Below are positions 1 through 6,844 of a DNA stretch of 9,297 nucleotides, in pieces; the first letter of the stretch is position 1; each line of letters begins with the position of its first letter. The notes under the pieces were generated by a model. It did not search any database. It worked only from the letters and a program-made list of their open reading frames with translations, and was not told the DNA's origin. This DNA comes from Acidobacteriia bacterium UBA6623 (GTDB taxonomy: Bacteria; Acidobacteriota; Terriglobia; Bryobacterales; UBA6623): contig DJHJ01000003.1 of the NCBI GenBank assembly GCA_002433055.1, forward strand, positions 1 to 9,297. The letters are read 5' to 3'. The position numbers were made by a program, and so were the translations under genes.

Positions 1-361
1 AAGGGTGAAAAGGTGTGGTAAGAGCACACCGCGTCTCAAGTAATTGGGACGGCAGGGTAAACCCCACGCGGAGCAAGACCAAATAGGGAACTAGCGGTGA
101 CCCACCGCGCCCCCGGTTGTTCTGGTTGGACCCTAGCGTTCTTGGAAGTACGGAGCGGCTGATTTGGAGCTGCAAGGCAAGAAATTCGGTTATTAGATCG
201 GATTTCTCCTCCAAATTTTTCAGACTGCTGGGGTTCAAAAGATCAGCTGCAGTTCCGGGTAGGTCGCTTGAGTCCGTTGGTAACGACGGACCTAGATGAA
301 TGGCTGTCACTCAACTTTATGTTGGGGAACAGAAACCGGCTTATAGTTCGGCGAGCCCACT
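1..361 (+). ncRNA. rnpB: RNase P RNA (catalytic RNA of ribonuclease P), 5' truncated, type A-like
   Basis: This RNA is the catalytic subunit that removes 5' leaders from pre-tRNAs. The window starts inside the specificity domain, and by comparison with E. coli M1 RNA roughly the first 170 nt are missing. Visible landmarks: P12 (GGTGTG 12-17 pairs with CACACC 25-30), P13 (GTCTC 33-37 with GGGAC 46-50), GGAGCAAGACCAAATAGG at 70-87, and the first P15/P16 helix GGAACT 87-92 with AGTTCC 251-256. The GGT at 258-260 corresponds to the L15 site that pairs with the tRNA 3' CCA. P18 lies around 272-292, followed by CCTAGATGAATG, the P2 3' strand (GGCTGTC 302-308), a small hairpin in the P19 position (CTCAAC 310-315 with GTTGGG 321-326), and the P4 3' strand in ACAGAAACCGGCTTAT (330-345). 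The 3' end near 361 is estimated by analogy. The ORF across 117-299 is spurious. The insertion at 109-250 is unusual and is described separately. Confidence 0.95.
109..250 (+). other. Structured ~140-nt insertion within rnpB, between P17 and the P15/P16 3' strand
   Basis: In E. coli only about 17 nt separate the two strands corresponding to 87-92 and 251-256; here there are 158 nt. A P17-like hairpin is retained first (GCGGT 94-98, loop GACCC, ACCGC 104-108). The remaining 142 nt fold on themselves. CTGGTT 122-127 and GGACCC 128-133 pair with GATCAG 241-246 and GGGTTC 231-236, leaving AAAA 237-240 as a bulge (some G-U pairs). Inside that helix, AGC 154-156, CTGA 159-162 and TTTGGAG 163-169 pair with GCT 227-229, TCAG 220-223 and CTCCAAA 209-215. 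Innermost, AGAAAT 180-185 pairs with ATTTCT 202-207. The fold was derived by hand; no energy calculation was possible. Confidence 0.75.
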
Positions 362-515
362 GTTAATCTTGATCTGAAATGAAGTCGCAGGAATGTGTGC
401 TCCTTCAATGATGCGAGGGTATGGCTAGCTTCTCATCAGATTATTCACTCGATCCTGCAGCTTCATCGGAAACTTTCCGCTAGAATAGGGTTTCCGTGTA
501 GTTTTGGGGGCTTAG

Positions 516-545
516 GCGGATGAAACCGCGCACTTGGGGTGTGCG
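516..545 (+). promoter_or_regulatory. Two adjacent small hairpins in the bamA leader
   Basis: The rnpB-bamA gap (362-557, 196 bp) has no gene that I can support. Its 3' end contains GCGG 516-519 pairing with CCGC 526-529, with loop ATGAAA. Immediately after comes CGCAC 529-533 pairing with GTGCG 541-545. The second stem ends 12 nt before the annotated bamA TTG, and the first places an ATG (520) in its loop. A TAGAAT at 481-486 could be a -10 box, but no good -35 is present at the right spacing. The stems are short (4 and 5 bp), so a regulatory role is inference. Confidence 0.35.
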
Positions 546-567
546 TAGAATTCTCAGTTGGCTGTGA
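520..567 (+). other. Possible 15-codon leader ORF overlapping the bamA start
   Basis: ATG 520 opens a short frame encoding MKPRTWGVRRILSWL and stops at TGA 565-567. That stop overlaps a GTG at 564-566 that is in frame with bamA, giving the GTGA overlap typical of translational coupling. A GGGGG run at 506-510 lies 9 nt before the ATG. The peptide is short and basic, with no recognisable family. It may be chance, but it would give bamA a ribosome-delivery route, since bamA itself lacks a good Shine-Dalgarno sequence. Confidence 0.25.
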
Positions 568-3539
568 GAGAAGCATATTCGTTTGGAATCCCCAGCTGCC
601 CGGGTGAGGGCAGGCACCCACCCAGGGCTTTGTCCTTGGGCCTGGGGTGGCTGACTGCTGCTGTACTGATCTGCCTGTTAGCCGTTGTGCTGCCAGAAAC
701 TTCCGTGGCACAACAGACGCAATCGAGTTCTCCTTTTGAAGATGTTCCTGAGCAAGTCGGACCACCTCAAGACACGTCTTCCCCTTTTGAGGATGTTGAA
801 CTTGAGCAGACTACCGAAGAGTCTGCAAGTGCACGTGCTTTAGATCTCATAGAACGTATTGAGTTCCGAGGAGCACGACGTATGTCTCGTGAGAGCCTAC
901 AGGCTCGTATTTTTAGCAAGCCTGGTGATGCCTATGACTCAGCGGGTCTGCGCCGTGACTTCATGGTGCTGTGGAATTCGGGCTTTTTCGACGATTTGCG
1001 ACTTGAAATTGAACAAGGTGAGCGAGGTCGTATAGTACGTTTTGTGGTCGTCGAACGCCGAGTCATCCGCACTATTCGGTATGAAGGTAACAAATCAGCG
1101 ACGATCTCTGACATTCTGGAGCGTTACAAGGAACGCAATGTGGGTCTGTCGGTGGAAGATCGCTATGACCCCACGAAAGTTCAACGGGCGACAACCGTAC
1201 TGAAGGAACTACTCGCTGAAAGAGGCAGGCAGTACGCCAAAGTTGAACCGCAAGTACGTCAGATACCTCCTTCTTCGATCGAAATAGTATTTCAGGTTGA
1301 GGAGGGCCCCAAAGTTAAGGTCGGCAAGATCGAAATAGAGGGTAATACGGTCATATCGGATCGTAAGGCTCGGAACCTCATGAAGCCTTTACGTCCAATT
1401 GGTATTCCGCACAGTTACATCCTCGAGAATCTTTTTGCGAAAACCTTTGACATTAGGCGACTTGAAGGCGGGAAGGCACTGCTACGTGAAGGTTACCAAG
1501 CACAAGGGTACTTCAAAGCACTAGCTATAGATCATGAAATCGCATATCGTGAACCCACCGGCCGTTCGTTGTTTCCTGTTCCTTTCCTGCGCAAGAGAAA
1601 GGCCAAGAAAGCTGACATTAAGATCTTCATGGAGGAAGGTCCAAAGTATTACCGAGGCAAAATGAGTTTTACCGATGTCGAGCTTTTTCGGACCCCCGAC
1701 CTGATCTTAGGTAACATCTTTGGAATTCCTGAAGGGTCGGTGTTTAACGTAGACAAATTGCGTAAGGGCTTGGAGAACATGAAGAAACTCTACGGTGAGT
1801 TTGGTCATATTGACTTTGTCGGCGAACCCAACTTTGAGTTCAATGATGAAGACAATCCGCCGACGATTGACTTAAACGTCACTGTCGACGAGGGTAAGCA
1901 GTTCTTTGTTCGTCGCATAGATTTCTCAGGAAACACGACCACACGTGACAAAGTGATCCGCCGTGAGCTCTTCATAGATGAAGGGGATATGTTCAACACA
2001 AGGCTGTGGGACATGAGCAAGTTGCGTCTAAATCAGCTCGGCTACTTTGAGCCCATCGAGGAAGAGGAGGAAGGTGAAGCCACAGATATTCGTCGAGATA
2101 CTCGGCAAGGGTTGGTCGACCTAACTCTGAATGTCAAGGAGCGAGGCAAGAACACGGTTAGCTTCAATGGTGGTGTTTCGGGGTTTGCGGGTAGTTTCGT
2201 TGGTTTCGGATATTCAACAAATAATTTCTTGGGACTGGGTGAGACTCTTACTTTTGAGACGCAGCTAGGTAGTAGAGAACGTGTGATAATGTTTGGTTTT
2301 ACTGAGCCCTATCTGTTTGACCTTCCAATTCAGGCTGGGTTTACCGTTTTTTCGCGCCGTTTTAATTTCAACCAAGCACGCGAAGCTTCGATCTTTTCAG
2401 GCCGCAACCTCGTCCCGATCTTTGATGCGCTTGGCAGAGATAATATTCTCGACTATCGGCAAAACAGTACTGGTTTTAACGTGTTTGCAAGCTATCCCCT
2501 GAAACGTAGCTTCACACGTCTGAGTATTCGATATAGCCTACAGACAGACGACCTGACGACGTTTAGCAAATCAGCTGCGAACCTATTCAGCTACATCAAT
2601 TATGAAGGTGTCTCTGGTCCGAACTCGCTGACGGGGATTTTGACAAGTGAAATCACGCCAGGCATTCATTACAGCACTGTCAATCATCAGATTTCACCCA
2701 CAAAAGGCCAGAGCTTGTTTGCCAATGTTAGCATCGCTGGTTGGGGTGGCAATACGCGCTTCATTCAGCCTGTAGTAGAGGCAAAGTACTTCAAGCAAAT
2801 CGGCAGCCGTGGCAACGTGTTAGGAATGCGACTCTTGATGTCAGTCTTGAGTGGCTATGGCGGTAAAGTTCCACCTCCATTTAGGCGTTCATTCATGGGT
2901 GGAGAAAATGATATTCGTGGATTTAGAATATTTTCGGTTAGTCCGATGGCTTGGATTCCGGATACGACTACTGCACCGCTATTGAACGGCGATGGGACTC
3001 CACGCGAACAAGTCCTGATGGTGGATGGCATAGAACAACGTGTTCCCATTACGACGACAGTGCCAATTTACCGACTGGCATTTCCGGGTGGTGATACCAG
3101 GATGGTCTACAACTTGGAATACCGTATTCCTCTGTTTGGCCCGGTCAAAATAGCTCCGTTTTTTGATTTTGGTTTCAATCGAATAATGTTTAGAGACCAA
3201 GTCAAGCTCAATCCAAGTCGCGCGGCGGAACTAAATGCTCAGTTTCCGCAAGCTGGATTTCAAGAACGAATTTTTGTGATTCCTGAGACTCAGAAACTTC
3301 GTGCGTCTACCGGTGTGGAGTTACAGATTATGATGCCAGTTGTTAATGCCCCCTTCCGTTTTTACTGGGCCTATAATCCACTGCGCGTTGGAACTTTTTT
3401 GCAAGCCCCAATCGTCGCAAATCGCTCCATGTTCCCGAATCAGGCATCATGGGCAGGTGCGGTGGCTCCTCATGCAAGAGCGCTGCCATTTTTTGAAAAG
3501 GTACGAAACGTTCGATTCACTATTAGTCGGACGTTTTAG
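558..3539 (+). CDS. bamA: Outer-membrane protein assembly factor BamA (POTRA/Omp85)
   Basis: BamA is the central subunit of the BAM complex, which folds beta-barrel proteins into the outer membrane. From the sequence: an uncleaved n-region (about 1-24), a hydrophobic signal segment ending near AVVLPETSVAQ (about 52), then an acidic linker with SSPFEDV at 57-63 and again at 74-80. Five POTRA-like repeats begin near residues 98, 170, 252, 363 and 448. The C-terminal barrel spans about 530-993, with the loop-6 motif IRGF (786-789) and a terminal phenylalanine (SRTF), the usual OMP C-terminal signature. At 993 aa it is longer than E. coli BamA (810 aa), mainly through the N-terminal linker, extra residues around POTRA3 (FLRKRKAKK region) and the insertion after RGF. 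An in-frame TAG at 546 limits the start to TTG 558, GTG 564 or a later TTG (630, 636); none has a strong Shine-Dalgarno, so the start is uncertain. skp follows 116 nt later on the same strand. Confidence 0.95.
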   Translation: MAVREAYSFGIPSCPGEGRHPPRALSLGLGWLTAAVLICLLAVVLPETSVAQQTQSSSPFEDVPEQVGPPQDTSSPFEDVELEQTTEESASARALDLIERIEFRGARRMSRESLQARIFSKPGDAYDSAGLRRDFMVLWNSGFFDDLRLEIEQGERGRIVRFVVVERRVIRTIRYEGNKSATISDILERYKERNVGLSVEDRYDPTKVQRATTVLKELLAERGRQYAKVEPQVRQIPPSSIEIVFQVEEGPKVKVGKIEIEGNTVISDRKARNLMKPLRPIGIPHSYILENLFAKTFDIRRLEGGKALLREGYQAQGYFKALAIDHEIAYREPTGRSLFPVPFLRKRKAKKADIKIFMEEGPKYYRGKMSFTDVELFRTPDLILGNIFGIPEGSVFNVDKLRKGLENMKKLYGEFGHIDFVGEPNFEFNDEDNPPTIDLNVTVDEGKQFFVRRIDFSGNTTTRDKVIRRELFIDEGDMFNTRLWDMSKLRLNQLGYFEPIEEEEEGEATDIRRDTRQGLVDLTLNVKERGKNTVSFNGGVSGFAGSFVGFGYSTNNFLGLGETLTFETQLGSRERVIMFGFTEPYLFDLPIQAGFTVFSRRFNFNQAREASIFSGRNLVPIFDALGRDNILDYRQNSTGFNVFASYPLKRSFTRLSIRYSLQTDDLTTFSKSAANLFSYINYEGVSGPNSLTGILTSEITPGIHYSTVNHQISPTKGQSLFANVSIAGWGGNTRFIQPVVEAKYFKQIGSRGNVLGMRLLMSVLSGYGGKVPPPFRRSFMGGENDIRGFRIFSVSPMAWIPDTTTAPLLNGDGTPREQVLMVDGIEQRVPITTTVPIYRLAFPGGDTRMVYNLEYRIPLFGPVKIAPFFDFGFNRIMFRDQVKLNPSRAAELNAQFPQAGFQERIFVIPETQKLRASTGVELQIMMPVVNAPFRFYWAYNPLRVGTFLQAPIVANRSMFPNQASWAGAVAPHARALPFFEKVRNVRFTISRTF

Positions 3540-3586
3540 ATGGCGATCCGTGCACTGTACGTTTTTCTAAAACCGGAGGCACTTAG

Positions 3587-3601
3587 ATGAAGCTATTCTA
3601 A
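3587..3601 (+). other. Four-codon ORF (MKLF-stop) with a strong Shine-Dalgarno, in the skp leader
   Basis: GGAGG at 3575-3579 lies 7 nt before ATG 3587, which reads MKLF then TAA (3599-3601). This is the best ribosome-binding site in the bamA-skp gap, yet it serves only four codons. The frame is the same as skp, and no other stop occurs between this TAA and the skp ATG at 3656. It could be a minimal leader that feeds ribosomes to skp, or the remnant of an older, longer skp start. The motif is directly visible; its function is not. Confidence 0.4.
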
Positions 3602-3655
3602 AGGCCTGTGTTAGACTTACGAAAGTTCCACTTTGTGATTTTACCGAGGATTCTG

Positions 3656-4213
3656 ATGACAACAAAAATTTGCTCTCATATGGCTGCGATACTGTGTTTT
3701 TTGGTAGGTTCGGTAGCGTTCGGTCAGAATGGCAATACGATTGCAATAATCAGCATTCAAGAAGCGATGCTACGGACTCAAGAAGGCCAAAAATTAGGAA
3801 AGGAACTAGAAGAGAAGTACGGCCCGACTCAAAGACGTCTTCAGAATCAGAGCCGGGAAATTCAGAATCTTCGAGACCAGCTGTCGCGTGGAGAAAATAC
3901 TATGAGTGATAGTGCTCGCCGCACACTTACTCGCGAAATTCAGTCGAAAGAACGAAGCATGCAGCGAAACATGGAAGATGCGCGGCAAGAGTTCAACGAA
4001 ATGCAGCAGAAGGCAACCGATCAGATGATGCAAAAAATGATGGCTGCGATTGACAAACATGCCAGAGAAAATGGTTTTTCAGTTGTTCTTGATATTTCTT
4101 CACAGCAAAGCCCAGTCTTATATGCTACTAACGAAATCAATATTACCAATGACGTGATTGTCATTTACGACCAGGACAATCCAGTAGCCACTGGCAGCTT
4201 ACTGTCTGAGTAA
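3656..4213 (+). CDS. skp: Periplasmic OMP chaperone Skp (OmpH family)
   Basis: Skp is a trimeric periplasmic holdase that captures unfolded outer-membrane proteins after Sec export and passes them to the BAM complex. I chose ATG 3656 because GAGGA (3646-3650) sits 5 nt upstream and because it yields a compact signal peptide (MTTKICSHMAAILCFLVGSVAFG, split here as residues 1-14 and 15-23) with likely cleavage before Q24. The frame stays open upstream to a GTG at 3608 with no ribosome-binding site. The 185-residue product has the short N-terminal strand IAIISIQEAM, a long charged Gln/Arg/Glu-rich helical region (about 45-130, the coiled-coil tentacle), then a C-terminal strand segment ending VIVIYD. 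This is the OmpH pattern, slightly longer than E. coli Skp (161 aa). Its position just after bamA on the same strand strengthens the call. Next comes the transglycosylase, not lpxD. Confidence 0.9.
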   Translation: MTTKICSHMAAILCFLVGSVAFGQNGNTIAIISIQEAMLRTQEGQKLGKELEEKYGPTQRRLQNQSREIQNLRDQLSRGENTMSDSARRTLTREIQSKERSMQRNMEDARQEFNEMQQKATDQMMQKMMAAIDKHARENGFSVVLDISSQQSPVLYATNEINITNDVIVIYDQDNPVATGSLLSE

Positions 4214-4231
4214 ATTTAAGATAATATGCTA

Positions 4232-4249
4232 CGTCACAATTGGGTGACG
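4232..4249 (+). other. Perfect 6-bp hairpin downstream of skp
   Basis: CGTCAC 4232-4237 pairs exactly with GTGACG 4244-4249 around a 6-nt AT-rich loop, 18 nt after the skp stop. No T-run follows, so it does not look like an intrinsic terminator. It could stabilise the upstream mRNA end or attenuate read-through into the transglycosylase gene, or be chance. Confidence 0.3.
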
Positions 4250-4313
4250 AACATTGACCGATTAGGCTAACGGTTGTTACGATCGTTGCTTTGAGGCGGC
4301 CGGGACCTACTAG

Positions 4314-4334
4314 ATGCTCACGAGTAGAATGTAG
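4314..4334 (+). other. Possible six-codon leader ORF (MLTSRM-stop) ahead of the transglycosylase gene
   Basis: ATG 4314 starts a six-codon frame ending at TAG 4332-4334. It is in the same frame as the downstream transglycosylase, whose first usable start is GTG 4353, only 18 nt after the stop. The only purine-rich upstream segment is GGGA at 4302-4305, a weak Shine-Dalgarno match. Either this is a leader peptide with reinitiation at GTG, or the TAG interrupts an original longer N-terminus. Weak evidence. Confidence 0.2.
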
Positions 4335-4352
4335 ATCTCGGCGATTTCTCGA

Positions 4353-6806
4353 GTGCGAGTGAAGGTTTTCTTGACACCCAAGACACCACAAGGGAGCTGT
4401 GCTGTTATCAGTGCTGTTCTTGTGATTGGAGTGACTCTTGCTGGCTGTAGTGAACGACAAGCGGCGGTGCGTGCAATTCCGCCTTCACCGCAACCTGTGG
4501 GATCCAATGAGACCCCAGTAGAGCTTGCCGACACTGCGAACCCTGCTACTTTGTCTGACACCTCGACTTCTTCTTCAGTCGAGTCTGCTATCCCACCTTC
4601 CGATTCAACAACCCCGTCTAGCAATCGCGAGGAAAGTGAATTCGATAGGCGATTGCGGCAACTTGAATTTGAGGCTGTTCAGAAGTCAACTCAACTTACA
4701 AACGAAAGAAAAAATGAAGCTATTGACCCAGCGTTATTCGATGAATTAAACCAGGCTGAGATCCCCTATGACTTCGGTATCGCTGAGAGTCGTGAAGAAA
4801 AACTTCGTGCCACAAAATCAGATTTACCACTAGTTCTTAACAAGCAGGTTACCCGACTGATTAATTACTTTACGAGTCGTCGTGGCCTTAAGACATTTAA
4901 GCGTACGATGGAGCGAGGCAGTGCGTACCGAGACATGATAGAGAGAATTCTGGAAGAAGAGGACGTGCCAAGCGAAATGTTCCATTTAGCACAGGCTGAG
5001 TCGGGGTTTAGGCCCAAAGCGATTTCACGTGCACGAGCTAAGGGGATGTGGCAGTTTGTCTCGTTCCGTGGGAAGCAATATGGCCTCAGAGGAAACAGGT
5101 ATTTAGAGGAACGCTACGATGCCGAATTAGCGACTCGTGCGGCAGCTCGTCACCTCAAAGACCTCCACATAGAATTTGGTGATTGGTATCTTGTGATGGC
5201 GGCCTACAACGGTGGTCCAAATCGAGTCCGTCGTGGTATCAAGACCTCTGGGTCCCGTGATTATTGGGAGCTTTCCCGTCGGCGACTTCTGAGACGTGAA
5301 ACTCGTAATTACGTCCCAATTATTTTGGCCATGACGTACGTCGCCAAAAACAGGTGGCTGTATGAATCGACTGAATTCGATTGGGTAAAGCCAATTCGCT
5401 ATGACACAGTTCAAGTCGAGTCGGAGATACACATCGACTTGATTGCTGAAATTGCTGGCACCAGCCCAAATGTGATCAAGAATCTCAATCCCGCATTACT
5501 ACGGTCGGCGACGCCACCAATGAGCTATAACCTGCGTTTACCTCAAGGTTCAGGGCCTCTTTTTGAGGTGGGAATTGGCTTGATTCCACCGGAAAAACGT
5601 TTAGCTTGGCGATGGTATCGAGTTGAGACCGGCGACACCTTGGCACAACTTGCGCGGAAGTTTAAAGTCAATCAGGCTGAGATAGTGAGTGCCAATAGAC
5701 TCCCAAGCAAGCTGATTTCATCTGGAATTGGTCTGGCTATTCCTGGCAGTAACCGCCCTGTTAAATACTACTACTCTTCCGGTGCTGGAGGGTTTCTTGT
5801 TGGCGGCAGTGGCCGGTATCGTATCGCAAGAGGCGACACCTTGGGTGGAATTGCACGCCGGTTTAGTACTTCTGTGACAAAACTTAAACAATGGAACGCA
5901 TTGAGCAGTAGTCGTATCATAGCTGGACGGTACTTAATTGTTGCACCGGAAGGTCTCAAGTCTCGGCAGGCACAGCGTCGTCGAGTCACGACGAAAGGTG
6001 GTTCTACGATAGGGGGGGCCAATAAATACAAAATTCGGCGTGGGGACAATCTAAGCGTCATTGCCAAGCGATTTGGCGTAACGATCGGCCAGCTTCGAGA
6101 TTGGAATGATTTATTTGGAAGTAGAATTCACACAGGCCGCTACTTAAATGTACGAGACCCTTCTACTCGGGCAACTGTGAATCAAGCCTCTGGTTCGGGG
6201 AACTCTACAGCCAAATCAGCCGCCAAGCCATTTTTGGGGACAAGTTACCGTATCCGAAGTGGCGATACACTTTCAGGGATTGCCGATCGATTTGGAGTAA
6301 CTACGACAGAGTTGAAAAAGTGGAACGGTTTGCACAGCAGTCGAATCCACGCGGGCAAAGATCTTGTTGTCCGGGCTTCTATTGTCGCTCCGGCAAAAAA
6401 CCCTGAGGGTCCGGTGGCTTTGGTGGCGCCTAGCCCAGGCGATGCACCACTCAGGGTAAGCAATGTTGAATATGAAATCAGACCTGGTGACACGTTAGGT
6501 GCGATTGCGCGCCGTTTTGGGGTTACTGTGCAACAGCTCAAGCAGTGGAATAGGTTGCGGACGAGCAGAATTCGGGTGGGGAAAACCTTAAGTATCCGAC
6601 CCAGTGGGTTCAAGACCCCTGCCACCTTGGCTTCGACAGGAAACCGAATTCGTTACAAAATTCAGCCGGGTGACACTCTTGCTACCATCGCACAGCGGTT
6701 TGGAGTCACAGTGTCAGAGCTGAAAGCGTGGAATGGTTTAAGGACAAGCCGTATTCGGGCTGGTAAACATCTCACGATTTATTCCACTGTTGACCCACGG
6801 GTTTAG
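4353..6806 (+). CDS. mltD: MltD-like membrane-bound lytic murein transglycosylase, lipoprotein with six LysM domains
   Basis: This enzyme cleaves the MurNAc-GlcNAc bond of peptidoglycan, forming 1,6-anhydro-MurNAc, and would act from a lipid-anchored periplasmic position. A lipoprotein signal ends in LAG-Cys32. A Ser/Thr/Pro-rich linker (about 35-95) follows, then a helical region and an SLT-type catalytic domain at about 190-330. Catalytic Glu216 lies in LAQAESGF, with AKGMWQF (229-235) and AAYNGGP (283-289) as the other family motifs. After an MltD-type connector, LysM peptidoglycan-binding domains begin near residues 421, 488, 558, 631, 706 and 767. E. coli MltD has about 450 aa and two LysM; this protein has 817 aa and six. 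No ATG start fits: an in-frame TAG lies at 4332, so GTG 4353 (or GTG 4359) is used, without a clear Shine-Dalgarno. It could be co-transcribed with skp, 139 nt upstream. Confidence 0.92.
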   Translation: MRVKVFLTPKTPQGSCAVISAVLVIGVTLAGCSERQAAVRAIPPSPQPVGSNETPVELADTANPATLSDTSTSSSVESAIPPSDSTTPSSNREESEFDRRLRQLEFEAVQKSTQLTNERKNEAIDPALFDELNQAEIPYDFGIAESREEKLRATKSDLPLVLNKQVTRLINYFTSRRGLKTFKRTMERGSAYRDMIERILEEEDVPSEMFHLAQAESGFRPKAISRARAKGMWQFVSFRGKQYGLRGNRYLEERYDAELATRAAARHLKDLHIEFGDWYLVMAAYNGGPNRVRRGIKTSGSRDYWELSRRRLLRRETRNYVPIILAMTYVAKNRWLYESTEFDWVKPIRYDTVQVESEIHIDLIAEIAGTSPNVIKNLNPALLRSATPPMSYNLRLPQGSGPLFEVGIGLIPPEKRLAWRWYRVETGDTLAQLARKFKVNQAEIVSANRLPSKLISSGIGLAIPGSNRPVKYYYSSGAGGFLVGGSGRYRIARGDTLGGIARRFSTSVTKLKQWNALSSSRIIAGRYLIVAPEGLKSRQAQRRRVTTKGGSTIGGANKYKIRRGDNLSVIAKRFGVTIGQLRDWNDLFGSRIHTGRYLNVRDPSTRATVNQASGSGNSTAKSAAKPFLGTSYRIRSGDTLSGIADRFGVTTTELKKWNGLHSSRIHAGKDLVVRASIVAPAKNPEGPVALVAPSPGDAPLRVSNVEYEIRPGDTLGAIARRFGVTVQQLKQWNRLRTSRIRVGKTLSIRPSGFKTPATLASTGNRIRYKIQPGDTLATIAQRFGVTVSELKAWNGLRTSRIRAGKHLTIYSTVDPRV
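5814..6779 (+). repeat. Five tandem near-identical LysM repeats (LysM2-LysM6) in the transglycosylase
   Basis: LysM2-6 (starting at residues 488, 558, 631, 706 and 767, each about 43 residues) share the pattern Y-x-I-x-x-GD-x-L-x-x-IA-x-RF, then LK-x-WN and SRI-x-x-G-x-L. LysM1 at residue 421 is clearly more divergent: it has KFKVNQAEIVSANRLPS and lacks the WN and SRI signatures. Spacers between repeats vary in length (about 17-32 residues) and composition. This suggests the last five arose by duplication of one unit after it diverged from LysM1. Each is expected to bind GlcNAc-containing glycan. Confidence 0.9.
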
Positions 6807-6844
6807 GCTCAAATTTTTTAACTAAAACCAGTTTTACAATTGAC

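Noticed and set aside
117..299. 60-aa plus-strand ORF
   Set aside because: It lies entirely within rnpB, including conserved core and the structured insertion; the peptide shows no protein-like features.
463..765. 100-aa minus-strand ORF across the bamA start
   Set aside because: Antisense shadow of the bamA signal-peptide region; no ribosome-binding site and no family features.
3608..3655. GTG 3608 as the skp start
   Set aside because: No Shine-Dalgarno, and it would put 16 residues with several charges ahead of a compact signal peptide; ATG 3656 has GAGGA at 5 nt.
6807..6844. Bidirectional intrinsic terminator between the converging transglycosylase and acs genes
   Set aside because: The only stem is TAAAA 6823-6827 with TTTTA 6832-6836, all A-T and very weak; ACCC/GGGT near 6794-6803 leaves a loop too short to form.
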